Origin: Candidatus Omnitrophota bacterium
Lineage (GTDB): Bacteria > Omnitrophota > Gorgyraeia > Zapsychrales > JAHFFX01
DNA length: 37,116 nucleotides
Direction: 5' to 3'
Assembly: GCA_023247705.1 (NCBI GenBank)
Contig: JAHFFY010000016.1
Span: 1 to 37,116 of the forward strand
Under the pieces are notes generated by a model. The model was not told the origin of the DNA. It did not search any database and worked only from the letters and a program-made list of their open reading frames with translations. This document shows positions 15,126 to 23,458 of the stretch, piece after piece; the first letter of the stretch is position 1, and every line of letters starts with the position of its first letter. A program made the position numbers and the translations under genes.

Positions 15126-15638
15126 CTATTTAGAATGAAATCCAATAGACACTTTGGGCTTTCCTTCCTCTCTCATCAATTGTCGGATCGCGTCAAAAAC
15201 CACACTGAATCGATGTTCATATTTCTTCTCGAGTTCTTCAATCTTGCGCGCTAAATTCTTATGACTGGCCAAAATCGTTCTTAACTTCGTAAATGTCCTC
15301 ATAATCTGGATATTAACCTCGATCGCGCGATCACTGTTGAGAACGCTCGAGAGCATTGCCACTCCATCCTGTGTGAAGACATACGATCTTTTTCTTAAGC
15401 CCATTCTGTCCTGATTGGAAGTCGCACAATGCGACTTCCAATTTTCAAACTCCTTCTCGGTCATTTGAAACATAAAATCCGATGGAAACCTTTTAAGATT
15501 CCGTTTGACCTGTTCATTCAACCGTTTCGTCGGGACGCGATACAATTGCGCCAGATCACGGTCGACCATCACCTTTAAGCCTCTCATTAATATTATTCTT
15601 GATTCGATGCGTTCCCGTGGAATTAATCTCGTGGACAT
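15126..15638 (-). CDS. ORF6N-domain DNA-binding protein (copy 2)
   Basis: 170 residues from ATG 15638, chosen because AAGGG lies 7 bases upstream and homology to copy 1 begins here; the longer frame to 15746 runs over the promoter. The ORF6N domain occupies residues 8-70 (ILMRGLKVMVDRDLAQLYRV, LKRFPSDFMFQMTEKEF), followed by VFTQDGVAMLSSVL, AIEVNIQIMRTFTKLR, a coiled coil and the ending KPKVSIGFHSK. Codons for NWKSHCATSN are a 13-bp-arm perfect palindrome. The gene sits between inverted 57-bp repeats in the junction where the two nuo blocks converge. ORF6N proteins are usually linked to phages and mobile elements; no transposase or recombinase is present in the cassette. Confidence 0.85.
   Translation of the reverse strand: MSTRLIPRERIESRIILMRGLKVMVDRDLAQLYRVPTKRLNEQVKRNLKRFPSDFMFQMTEKEFENWKSHCATSNQDRMGLRKRSYVFTQDGVAMLSSVLNSDRAIEVNIQIMRTFTKLRTILASHKNLARKIEELEKKYEHRFSVVFDAIRQLMREEGKPKVSIGFHSK
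15414..15442. repeat. Perfect palindrome inside ORF6N gene copy 2
   Basis: ATTGGAAGTCGCA (15414-15426), a 3-base loop, then the exact inverse (15430-15442). The 13-base arms are identical to those of the hairpin at 15850-15882. Confidence 0.85.
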
Positions 15639-15717
15639 AGTTTTCCCTTTCTTAAAATAGTTAAAGTTGATTGTAAGGAAAACCGAATGTTTTGGGGAAG
15701 GATTTGTATAGCGTTTA

Positions 15718-15746
15718 AGAATAAAGAAGAATGTAAAATTTGTCAA
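15718..15746 (-). promoter_or_regulatory. Sigma-70-type promoter for ORF6N copy 2
   Basis: On the minus strand TTGACA (15741-15746) and TATTCT (15718-15723) are 17 bases apart. It lies inside the inverted-repeat-bounded cassette, so the cassette carries its own promoter. Confidence 0.65.
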
Positions 15747-15766
15747 TATGAAAACTTAAGCAGGAC

Positions 15767-15823
15767 TAGTTGATTTCCTTCAAAATATAGAGGGATCAAC
15801 TATTAAAAACTAGTTTGACAAAG
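15767..15823 (-). repeat. 57-bp inverted repeat, right copy, flanking ORF6N gene 2
   Basis: Inverse of the block at 15038-15094 with about 90% identity. This copy has a cleaner internal stem, TAGTTGAT/ATCAACTA. No target-site duplication is apparent next to either outer end. Confidence 0.8.
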
Positions 15824-15849
15824 TACTAGAACCAATTACCACAAACCAA

Positions 15850-15882
15850 AAATTGGAAGTCGCATTTTGCGACTTCCAATTT
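15850..15882 (-). terminator. Hairpin downstream of nuoI sharing its arms with ORF6N gene 2
   Basis: A perfect stem with 15-base arms (15850-15864 and 15868-15882) and a 3-base loop. On the minus strand its 3' arm runs directly into a short T run, so it can act as the terminator of the nuoA-I operon. Thirteen bases of each arm are identical to the palindrome coded inside the ORF6N gene 430 bases away. Confidence 0.7.
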
Positions 15883-15910
15883 CTATATTTCCCAACACCA
15901 AAATATATAT

Positions 15911-16513
15911 TTAACCGTCCATCAACCTCGTCTTGTCATAAATCATACTCTCGCGGGAATACGCGGCGATGTCGAGTTTGCCGGTATCCATGCGGATGGC
16001 GTCCTCCGGGCAGACTTCCACACAGAAACCGCAGTAAACGCATTTTCCAAGATCGAGGATGAACTCGGCAGGATATTTTTCGATGTTGGGATCGGGGTGT
16101 TCGGCGGCGGTGATTTCAATACAGCGCGCCGGGCAAACGGTTTCGCACATCATGCAGGCCACACATCTAGGAGACCCGTCTTCGCGTTTCATCAGGCGGT
16201 GGCGCGTTCGTAAGCGTTTGGCCAAAGGCCGCGGTTGTTCCGGATATTGATACGTGACCGCAGCCGGAATATCTTTATACAGGCCGAAAAGGTGTAGGAT
16301 ATGCAATCCTAAATTGCGAAAGAAATGTTTCGAGGTCAGCGCGATACCGCTGACAACCGTCGGGATATAAGTTTTTTCCCACCAGGTCAGTTCGCGGCGG
16401 TTGCTTTGTTTCCAGGCGCGCTTCATCTGAGCGACCCGCAAAAGCGCAAACGGTCCTTTGACCTCGAAATATTTTTCCAGATTATTGCGACGTTGTTTAG
16501 TTGGATTTTCCAT
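15911..16513 (-). CDS. nuoI: NADH-quinone oxidoreductase subunit I
   Basis: 200 residues with two 4Fe-4S motifs: CVACMMCETVCP (Cys 117, 120, 123, 127) and CVYCGFCVEVCP (Cys 158, 161, 164, 168), the N6a/N6b clusters that carry electrons toward N2. The N-terminal 80 residues include the amphipathic part that rests on the membrane next to NuoH. It is last in the nuoA-I block, separated by four bases from nuoH and followed by a strong hairpin. In most nuo operons nuoJ would come next; here it is 8 kb away on the other strand. Confidence 0.95.
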   Translation of the reverse strand: MENPTKQRRNNLEKYFEVKGPFALLRVAQMKRAWKQSNRRELTWWEKTYIPTVVSGIALTSKHFFRNLGLHILHLFGLYKDIPAAVTYQYPEQPRPLAKRLRTRHRLMKREDGSPRCVACMMCETVCPARCIEITAAEHPDPNIEKYPAEFILDLGKCVYCGFCVEVCPEDAIRMDTGKLDIAAYSRESMIYDKTRLMDG

Positions 16514-16517
16514 AAAT

Positions 16518-17597
16518 TTACTTTAGTAAAACTAAGACAACTGCCGTAAGGGCAATGTTCAATAAAGAAGCCGGAAGCAAAGTCTTCCACCCTAAATCCA
16601 TCAGCTGGTCATAACGAAAGCGTGGCAACGTCCAGCGGACAGCCATGAGGATCCAGATAAAGAGACTCACTTTGACAAAGAACGACAACACGCCTAAGAT
16701 CGTGACCGGCAAATTGGAAAGGACGATCTGCGCCCCCCACGGAAAATGAAACCCGTCCGGATGCAAATACGGCACCTGCCATCCGCCGAGAAACAACGTG
16801 GTCATCAACGCCGCGACCAACACCGTTTCAACCAAATCCGCCAAAAAAAACATCCCGAATTTCATCCCGCTATATTCCACAAAATACCCGATAATCTCGG
16901 ATTCCCCTTCGGGAAGATCGAAAGGCGTACGCTTGGTTTCCGCGGTCGCCGCCGTCAAAAACAAAATAAACGCCAATGGCTGTACAAAAATGCCCCATTC
17001 AGGAAGCCAGCCGTTTAGAAGATAATCTCCCTGGGCGCGGACCAAGAGCTGCAGATCAAGAGTATTAAAGACCATAATGACGCCCATGATGGCGGCCCCC
17101 ATCGTGATTTCATACGCAATCATCTGCGAAGATCCCCGCAGGCCACCGAGAAACGCATAATTATTATTGGAGGAAAAACCCCCCAGCACCACCCCATAAA
17201 CGCCCATCGACATCATCGCAAAGATAAAAAGCAGCGCGATATTTATATTGGCTGCCTGCAGTTCAATGACACGATCACCAATAATGAGCCGGTCTCCGAT
17301 CGGGATCGCCGCGAAACCGATCAAGGCAAACACAACCGACAGATACGGAGCGAGATTAAACAAAAATTTATTGGCCCCCTGCGGCATGAATTCTTCTTTA
17401 CTGAGCATCTTCAAAACATCCGCGATGGCATGAAAAAGCCCCATCGCCTTGAAGCCAAAAATCTTCGCGCGATTGGCGCCGATCCGGTCCTGCATCACCG
17501 CACTTTGCTTGCGCTCGACCCAAGTCAAAAGCCCGGCGAGGCTAAACATGATCAGAATGACGCTCGAACTCAATATGAATTTGATGATGATATCCAT
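16518..17597 (-). CDS. nuoH: NADH-quinone oxidoreductase subunit H
   Basis: 359 residues and eight membrane helices. Conserved features include WVERKQSAVMQDRIGANRA near residue 26, ADVLKMLSKEEFMP, the quinone-site loop ETKRTPFDLPEGESEIIGYFVEYSGMKFG near 215-245, and the late RWTLPRFRYDQLMDLGWK motif. NuoH joins the hydrophilic arm to the pump and forms much of the quinone chamber. It is closely packed between nuoG and nuoI. Confidence 0.95.
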   Translation of the reverse strand: MDIIIKFILSSSVILIMFSLAGLLTWVERKQSAVMQDRIGANRAKIFGFKAMGLFHAIADVLKMLSKEEFMPQGANKFLFNLAPYLSVVFALIGFAAIPIGDRLIIGDRVIELQAANINIALLFIFAMMSMGVYGVVLGGFSSNNNYAFLGGLRGSSQMIAYEITMGAAIMGVIMVFNTLDLQLLVRAQGDYLLNGWLPEWGIFVQPLAFILFLTAATAETKRTPFDLPEGESEIIGYFVEYSGMKFGMFFLADLVETVLVAALMTTLFLGGWQVPYLHPDGFHFPWGAQIVLSNLPVTILGVLSFFVKVSLFIWILMAVRWTLPRFRYDQLMDLGWKTLLPASLLNIALTAVVLVLLK

Positions 17598-17601
17598 TCG
17601 A

Positions 17602-19191
17602 TTATTTCTTTAAAACCATCCCTTGGTCAACAATTTTTTCATAGGTCATTTCGGAAAATGCGCCAACGGATTGCGCGATGTCTTTAAAAATCGCATCCGC
17701 CCCGCGGTAGGAGAAAGGATTTCCCAATTTTTCCGACAACAAGGCTACGATCTCCCAATCGGCCTTGGCCTCACCTAAAGGCAAAAATGCCGGCCAGATC
17801 CGTTGGACCCGCTGCTGACAATTTGTAAAAGTTCCGTCTTTTTCCGCGTAAACCGCCGCCGGTAAAACCACGTGAGCATAACTGCCGGTTTCATTGATAT
17901 TGCTTCCCTGCCACACGAAAAGTTTGACCTTTGTCGAAATTTGTTCAACAGTCTCTTTCCCGAACAATTTAACGAGGTCATGACCGAACACATATAAAAC
18001 GTCGAGTTCGCCCTGTTTGGCTTTTTGAATGATGGACTGGGAATCGGTGCCGTTGGGTTGAATGATCGTTTGCGCGCCGGCGGTGTTGGGATTTTTGTCG
18101 GCTTTGATAAGAAAATCGTCGCTGTCGCCTGTTGGCTGGGGCACGCGGTAATCGATCTGAGAAACTTTTAAAGTGTCTTTGAAAAATTTCCGGATGATAA
18201 AAAGATCTTCATTGGTCAATTGGGCTGAGGCGATGACACCGATCCGATCCGACTTTCCCGAATCCTTAAGCGGTTGGATCGTTTGGGCGATCAAATCAAT
18301 CGCCTTGTCCAGCGCCATGAGTTCATCTTTGCGCTGGGCGTATAAAACGCGGTGGTCATCAATGAAATGATAATTATAACGGCCTTCATCGCAGATCCAA
18401 TACTGATTGACTTCCGGATTCAAGCGGGGCTTCAGGCGCATCGCGCGTTCGACCTTTTGGGTCCGCGGACGGGATTTGTCCCAATGGATTTCGATATTGC
18501 ATCCCATGCTGCAGCCCGGGCAAACGGATTTGGTCTGGCCCAGATACCACACCCGGCACTTGAAACGAAAATCCTTGTCCGTCAAAGCGCCCACCGGACA
18601 AATGTCGACGACATTTCCGGAATATTTATTATCCAACTGCTTGCCCGGAACAAGATCCAGTTCCGAATGATCGCCACGATTAAAGACGCCGAATTCGTTG
18701 GTCTTGGTGATTTTGTCCGAAAAACGCACGCAACGCGTGCAAAGGATACAACGTTCCTGATCGAGCATGACGGTCGGGCCGATTGAAAAGGCCTTCTTAT
18801 GTTTTTTGATTTTGACATCCACCAGACGGCTGTTGTATTGTCCGTGTTCCATGTAATAATCTTGGAGCTTGCACTCGCCGGCCTGGTCACACACCGGACA
18901 GTCCACCGGATGGTTCACCAGCAAAAATTCCAATACGGATTTACGGGCTTCGAGGGTTTTGGGCGAATTGGTTTTGACGACCATCCCATTCGCTACGGGC
19001 GTGTAACAGGCGATCTGGAGTTTCGGCTGCTTTTCGATTTCAACCATGCAGATCCGGCAATTGCCGGCGACCGGCAATGCCGGATGATAACAATACCACG
19101 GAATATTGATCCCTAATTTTTCGGCGGCTTGGATGACGGTTGTTCCCGCCGGGACTTCGATTTCTTTTCCATCAATGGTTAGTTTTGGCAT
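17602..19191 (-). CDS. nuoG: NADH-quinone oxidoreductase subunit G (short form)
   Basis: 529 residues. All N-terminal cofactor ligands are present: 2Fe-2S Cys 34, 45, 48, 62; the His-Cys 4Fe-4S site His 94, Cys 98, 101, 107; a further 4Fe-4S site Cys 148, 151, 154, 198; and the extra cluster Cys 224, 227, 231, 267, as in NuoG with an N7-type cluster. The molybdopterin-oxidoreductase-like C-terminal part is shortened compared with the 700-900 residues of the E. coli or Thermus proteins. A candidate motif FVWQGSNINETGSYAHVVLPAA remains. Three bases separate it from nuoF. Confidence 0.93.
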   Translation of the reverse strand: MPKLTIDGKEIEVPAGTTVIQAAEKLGINIPWYCYHPALPVAGNCRICMVEIEKQPKLQIACYTPVANGMVVKTNSPKTLEARKSVLEFLLVNHPVDCPVCDQAGECKLQDYYMEHGQYNSRLVDVKIKKHKKAFSIGPTVMLDQERCILCTRCVRFSDKITKTNEFGVFNRGDHSELDLVPGKQLDNKYSGNVVDICPVGALTDKDFRFKCRVWYLGQTKSVCPGCSMGCNIEIHWDKSRPRTQKVERAMRLKPRLNPEVNQYWICDEGRYNYHFIDDHRVLYAQRKDELMALDKAIDLIAQTIQPLKDSGKSDRIGVIASAQLTNEDLFIIRKFFKDTLKVSQIDYRVPQPTGDSDDFLIKADKNPNTAGAQTIIQPNGTDSQSIIQKAKQGELDVLYVFGHDLVKLFGKETVEQISTKVKLFVWQGSNINETGSYAHVVLPAAVYAEKDGTFTNCQQRVQRIWPAFLPLGEAKADWEIVALLSEKLGNPFSYRGADAIFKDIAQSVGAFSEMTYEKIVDQGMVLKK

Positions 19192-19193
19192 AT

Positions 19194-20480
19194 TTATCTC
19201 GCACTCTCTTGCAGATTCAAAAGAAGGTCACACTTTCCTTGGCTGACATGATATTCAAATTCACTGCGGAATTTCTGGACATAACTCCCGACCGACATCG
19301 TCACCGCATCACCGAACGCACAAATCGTGTTGCCACCGATATTGCCGACGATTCCAGGCAAATTGGCCACATCATGTTTCCGTCCTTCACCGTGATAAAT
19401 CCGTTTGACGTTGCGATACACCCAGCCGCTGCCCTCACGGCACGGCGAACATTGTCCGCAGGACTCATGCGCGAAAAACCGCGCGGCAATCATCGCGGCC
19501 CAGACCATGCAGGTCGTCTCATCCATGACGATAATACCGCCTGATCCAGCCATCGATCCGACGGCTTTGAGAGAATCAAAATCCATTTTGACATCGATCT
19601 CATTGGCAGTCAGGATCGAGGCCGATATCCCGCCGGGCACAACGGCCTTCAATTGATGACCGTCCCGGATGCCGCCGGCATGTTCGTAAATAATCTCGCG
19701 TAACATCGTTCCCAAAGGCAATTCGTAAATCCCCGGCTTTTTCACATGACCGCTGACACAAAAAATCCGGTTGCCGCCGTTTCTTTCACAGCCTAATTTC
19801 GCGTACCATTCGGCACCGTTTAAAATAATCGGGGGAACACAAGACACCGTTTCCACATTATTTATGACGGTGGGACATCCGAACAATCCCACCACCGCCG
19901 GAAACGGGGGTTTGAGCCGAGGAAATCCTTTTTTGCCTTCCAGCGATTCCAGGAGCGCGGTTTCCTCGCCACAGATATACGCGCCCGCCCCCTGATGGAC
20001 GATGATCTCAAGATCAAACGAAGTCCCCATGATCCCTTTTCCTAAAAATCCTTTTTGCTTCGCTTCTTCGATCGCGCCGTGCACCCGTTCAATCGATTTT
20101 AAATATTCTCCGCGGATATACACATACGCCTTGTGGCTGCCGATGGCGAAACAGGTGACAATGATCCCCTCGAGCAACGCGTGCGGATCCTGTTCAAGGA
20201 TATATTTATCTTTGAAAGTGCCCGGTTCTCCTTCGTCGGCATTGATGACTAAATATTTTGGCTTGGGATTAGACTGAGGGATGAAACTCCACTTGGTTCC
20301 CGTCGCAAATCCCGCGCCGCCCAAGCCGCGCAGATTGGATTTTTTGATCTCATCGATGACTTGCGCAGGCGTCATCTGCGTCAGTGCCTTGCGGGCACCC
20401 TCATAGCCCTTATCGCGCAGATAAAAATCAAGACGATGAGAATCGGATTGGTTAAAATGTCTCGTTAAGATCTTTTGCAT
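19194..20480 (-). CDS. nuoF: NADH-quinone oxidoreductase subunit F
   Basis: 428 residues. FMN/NADH-binding stretches are GRGGAGFATGTKWSF-like (RGLGGAGFATGTKWSF, 51-66), NADEGEPGTFKD (80-91) and GAGAYICGEETALLESLEG (164-182). The N3 4Fe-4S ligands are Cys 341, 344, 347 (ESCGQCSPCREGSGW) and Cys 387. This is the NADH-oxidising subunit, so the enzyme has a full NADH module and is not one of the truncated, ferredoxin-only 11-subunit complexes. Confidence 0.95.
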   Translation of the reverse strand: MQKILTRHFNQSDSHRLDFYLRDKGYEGARKALTQMTPAQVIDEIKKSNLRGLGGAGFATGTKWSFIPQSNPKPKYLVINADEGEPGTFKDKYILEQDPHALLEGIIVTCFAIGSHKAYVYIRGEYLKSIERVHGAIEEAKQKGFLGKGIMGTSFDLEIIVHQGAGAYICGEETALLESLEGKKGFPRLKPPFPAVVGLFGCPTVINNVETVSCVPPIILNGAEWYAKLGCERNGGNRIFCVSGHVKKPGIYELPLGTMLREIIYEHAGGIRDGHQLKAVVPGGISASILTANEIDVKMDFDSLKAVGSMAGSGGIIVMDETTCMVWAAMIAARFFAHESCGQCSPCREGSGWVYRNVKRIYHGEGRKHDVANLPGIVGNIGGNTICAFGDAVTMSVGSYVQKFRSEFEYHVSQGKCDLLLNLQESAR

Positions 20481-20495
20481 AATGGTTTTGTCTGG

Positions 20496-20957
20496 TTAAC
20501 GGTTCTGATCGATCAACTCATCGATTTTCTTTTTATTTAAAAGCCCTTTATATTCTTCATTGCACTGCATCATCGGCGCAATCTCGCACGCCCCGAGACA
20601 TTCAACGACATTCAGGCTGAATTTCCCGTCGGCCGTTGTTTCGCCGGGCTTGATTCCTAATCGCTGTTGAAAGTGCGTGATGATCTCTTCGGCTCCCAGC
20701 AGAGCGCACGACGTTGTCTGGCAGACCGAAAAATGACATTTGCCCTGGGGTTTCTGACGGAACAGATGATAAAACGAAACGACCTCATGGACATGCACAA
20801 CAGGAATCCCCAAATAGTCCGCGATCTCTTTTTCGGATTCTGAGGAAATGATCCCCCTTTTCTCCTGAACAAAATGCAGGATCGGCAGCAGCGCCGCTTG
20901 TTTGCGTTCGTACTGGCTGGTGATCTTGTCTATTTCCGAAATAAATTCTTTCATCAA
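20496..20957 (-). CDS. nuoE: NADH-quinone oxidoreductase subunit E
   Basis: 153 residues with a thioredoxin-like 2Fe-2S domain. Ligands are Cys 79 and 84 (CQTTSC) and Cys 120 and 124 (CLGAC), as in the N1a cluster of complex I. The N-terminal four-helix bundle (LLPILHFVQEKRGIIS) has the usual form. A 76-base non-coding gap separates it from nuoD, where I see no clear signal. Confidence 0.95.
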   Translation of the reverse strand: MMKEFISEIDKITSQYERKQAALLPILHFVQEKRGIISSESEKEIADYLGIPVVHVHEVVSFYHLFRQKPQGKCHFSVCQTTSCALLGAEEIITHFQQRLGIKPGETTADGKFSLNVVECLGACEIAPMMQCNEEYKGLLNKKKIDELIDQNR

Positions 20958-21033
20958 ACGAATAAACTCCCTACGTCCCCCCCACCCTTACTCTCCCCAC
21001 AAGGATGGTCCCACTCCTATGAATAACAAATAA

Positions 21034-22359
21034 TTATCTGTCCAACTCCCCGGCGATCATATTGACCGAACCAAAGGTCGGAATCAGATCCGCCATCATA
21101 TCCCCGACCAAACATTTCGGGAGTGCCGCCATGATCGGAAAACACGGCGGATGAACCCGCACCCGCCAGGGGTGATCGCCCCCGTCACTGACGATGTAAA
21201 ATCCGAGTTCGCCGTTGGCGCCTTCCACCGGGAAATAAGCTTCTCCCACGGGAGGACGAATCCCGTGGCCGTACATCACGAGTTTAAAATGATTCATCAA
21301 TCCTTCAATATTCCCGTAAGTGTCTTCTTTCGCCGGAAGGACGACATCTTTTTTGTTCGCGCTGATCCCAGCGTAATATTTTTTCGTGCTTCCCTGAAGC
21401 GTGGGATCCAGATCGACCTGATCTTCAATCAACCCTTCGGTCTCGCCCATTTTGGCCTTGTCCACCATTTTTGCGGCTGAAATAACTTCTCCGGTTAAAT
21501 TTCCGGCGATCGGCCCATCCGGAATCTGCTGGAGACATTGCTCAACGATCCTCAGGCTTTGTTCCATCTCTTCCATCCGGACAAAATAACGGTCGAGGTT
21601 GTCGCCCTTGGTCCCGGTCGGGACTTCAAAGGTCAAACGATCATAGATTAAATAGGGATTCGCTTTACGGACGTCGTAAGAAACCCCCGTGGATCTTAGA
21701 AATGGACCGGTAATCCCGTAAGCGATGGCATCTTCGGCGGAAATGGTTCCAATATCTTTCACGCGATCGAAAAAAATCCGGTTACGGGTCAGCAACTTGT
21801 CCGACTCGATCAAAACTTTGCGTACCTCCGCGATCTTTTGGAAAGCCTTATCGGCAAAATCCGGCGTCAAATCCGCCTTGACCCCGCCGATGCGAACATA
21901 CGAAATGGTTAAACGGGCACCGGTGATTTCTTCCACCAACTCATACAAATATTCACGGGCCTTGATCATATAAAGGAACGCCGACATCGCCCCCAATTCC
22001 ATGGCGGAAGCGCCCAGACAGGTCAGATGATCGGTGACACGAGAAATTTCACTCATGATGACGCGGATATATTTCGCGCGTTCCGGGATATCGATGCCCA
22101 AAAGTTTTTCGACCGTCAACGCAAAGCCGACATTGTTGATCAACGGCGAAACATAATTCAACCGGTCCGTGTAGGGAAAACACTGCGCGTACATCACAGT
22201 CTCGCACATCTTCTCAAAGGCCCGATGGAGATACCCGATTTCGACATCAACGCCTTTGATCTTCTCTCCTTCCAATTCCATAATCAGCCGGATGACTCCG
22301 TGCATCGCCGGATGGGAAGGGCCTACATTCAATAACATCGAACGTGTTTCGGTCGTCAT
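21034..22359 (-). CDS. nuoD: NADH-quinone oxidoreductase subunit D
   Basis: 441 residues. The quinone-site motif GPSHPAMHGVIRL is at the N-terminus, followed by YLHRAFEKMCE, YTDRLNYVSPL, and GPFLRSTGVSYDVRK. The typical C-terminal GELGFYIVSDGGDHPWRVRVHPPCFPIMAAL is present. Between about residues 285 and 360 there is a longer, charged segment (KMVDKAKMGETEG onward) before the conserved EGLMNHFKLVMYGHGI helix; most NuoD proteins are some 35-40 residues shorter here. NuoC and NuoD are separate genes, as outside the enterobacteria. Confidence 0.95.
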   Translation of the reverse strand: MTTETRSMLLNVGPSHPAMHGVIRLIMELEGEKIKGVDVEIGYLHRAFEKMCETVMYAQCFPYTDRLNYVSPLINNVGFALTVEKLLGIDIPERAKYIRVIMSEISRVTDHLTCLGASAMELGAMSAFLYMIKAREYLYELVEEITGARLTISYVRIGGVKADLTPDFADKAFQKIAEVRKVLIESDKLLTRNRIFFDRVKDIGTISAEDAIAYGITGPFLRSTGVSYDVRKANPYLIYDRLTFEVPTGTKGDNLDRYFVRMEEMEQSLRIVEQCLQQIPDGPIAGNLTGEVISAAKMVDKAKMGETEGLIEDQVDLDPTLQGSTKKYYAGISANKKDVVLPAKEDTYGNIEGLMNHFKLVMYGHGIRPPVGEAYFPVEGANGELGFYIVSDGGDHPWRVRVHPPCFPIMAALPKCLVGDMMADLIPTFGSVNMIAGELDR

Positions 22360-22373
22360 TGTTCTTTACCTGA

Positions 22374-22868
22374 TTAAATAGCTGGTCCGATCAATGGCTG
22401 GCGTTTGTTAAACGGATAATCTTTGCGCAGCGCGTGCCCTTTAAATTCTTCATACATCAAGATGCGTTTTAAATTCGGATGTCCTTTGAAGCGGATGCCG
22501 AACATATCCCACACTTCCCGCTCATACCAGTTCGCGGAAGGCCACAAGTCACTGAGCGTATCAATCTCGGGATTTTCTTCGCCGACCGGGACCTTTAAGC
22601 GCAGACGGTGATTATGTTTCAGGGAATAAAAATGCGAAACGACTTCAAAGCGAGAATCTTTCTTGATTTTCCCGCCGGCAAAATTCAGATAATCGACTGC
22701 CGTCAAATCCATGAGGACATTAAAATCCAACTCCGGTGTTTCTTTTAAAAATTTGACCACGGTCCGTAAAGCGCCCGGACGGATCACCACGGTTTCATCC
22801 CCGCGAAAGGCGTGGGTTTCGATGATTTCGATTGAAAATTTTTCCTGAATTCTCTGTAAGGGAGTCAT
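22374..22868 (-). CDS. nuoC: NADH-quinone oxidoreductase subunit C
   Basis: 164 residues. The diagnostic C-terminal block WYEREVWDMFGIRFKGHP followed by LKRILMYEEF and HALRKDYPFNKRQP is intact. NuoC has no cofactor and supports NuoD and NuoI in the connecting module. Its start overlaps the nuoB stop by four bases, so translation is coupled. Confidence 0.95.
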   Translation of the reverse strand: MTPLQRIQEKFSIEIIETHAFRGDETVVIRPGALRTVVKFLKETPELDFNVLMDLTAVDYLNFAGGKIKKDSRFEVVSHFYSLKHNHRLRLKVPVGEENPEIDTLSDLWPSANWYEREVWDMFGIRFKGHPNLKRILMYEEFKGHALRKDYPFNKRQPLIGPAI

Positions 22869-23431
22869 GACGACGATTCTTTTTCTCGGATATGTTCCTG
22901 AATGGAATAACCTTGCTGCAAATAGGCGGGCCGTCCGATTTTTGTTCGCGGATCGTAAAGCGTTCTCGATTGCTCTCCCCGCTGGATCTTCTCCTGGAGT
23001 TTCATCAAACCATCCAGCACATTTTCCGGACGCGGAGGACAGCCGGGAATATAAATGTCAACGGGAATGATCGTATCAATCCCCATCACGGTCGCGTAGT
23101 TATCATAAAAACCTCCGGTGCAGGTGCAAACACCAAAGGCCACCACCCATTTCGGTTCACACATCTGGTCGTGAACGGTTTTCAAGACCGGGGCCATTTT
23201 TTGGCTGATGGTTCCCACGACAAATAAAACATCCGACTGTCGCGGTGAAAAACGCGGGAACCCCGCCCCGAAGCGGTCCACGTCATAGTGACCGGCCGCC
23301 GTTGACATATACTCCATCCCGCAACAGGCCGTGACAAACGGATATTGAAAAATAGAATATTTGCGCGCCCAACCCAAAGCGTCGCTTAGTTTCGAAGTAA
23401 AAAAGTTAGCTGCGGAACTCATGAAAGACAT
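22865..23431 (-). CDS. nuoB: NADH-quinone oxidoreductase subunit B
   Basis: 188 residues. The N2 cluster ligands are the tandem cysteines Cys 36-37 (ACCGMEYMS), Cys 102 (GVCTCTGGF) and Cys 131 (PGCPPRPENVLDGL). N2 is the last iron-sulfur cluster before quinone. The C-terminus has a longer hydrophilic tail of about 40 residues. A 103-base gap with a long hairpin and tandem repeats separates it from nuoA, which is unusual in this otherwise compact block. Confidence 0.95.
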   Translation of the reverse strand: MSFMSSAANFFTSKLSDALGWARKYSIFQYPFVTACCGMEYMSTAAGHYDVDRFGAGFPRFSPRQSDVLFVVGTISQKMAPVLKTVHDQMCEPKWVVAFGVCTCTGGFYDNYATVMGIDTIIPVDIYIPGCPPRPENVLDGLMKLQEKIQRGEQSRTLYDPRTKIGRPAYLQQGYSIQEHIREKESSS

Positions 23432-23458
23432 TTTTAATCCTTAATCTAAAATTGGTTT

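Noticed and set aside
15639-15746. N-terminal extension of ORF6N copy 2
   Set aside because: This stretch contains the promoter, and the homologous start with AAGGG is at 15638.
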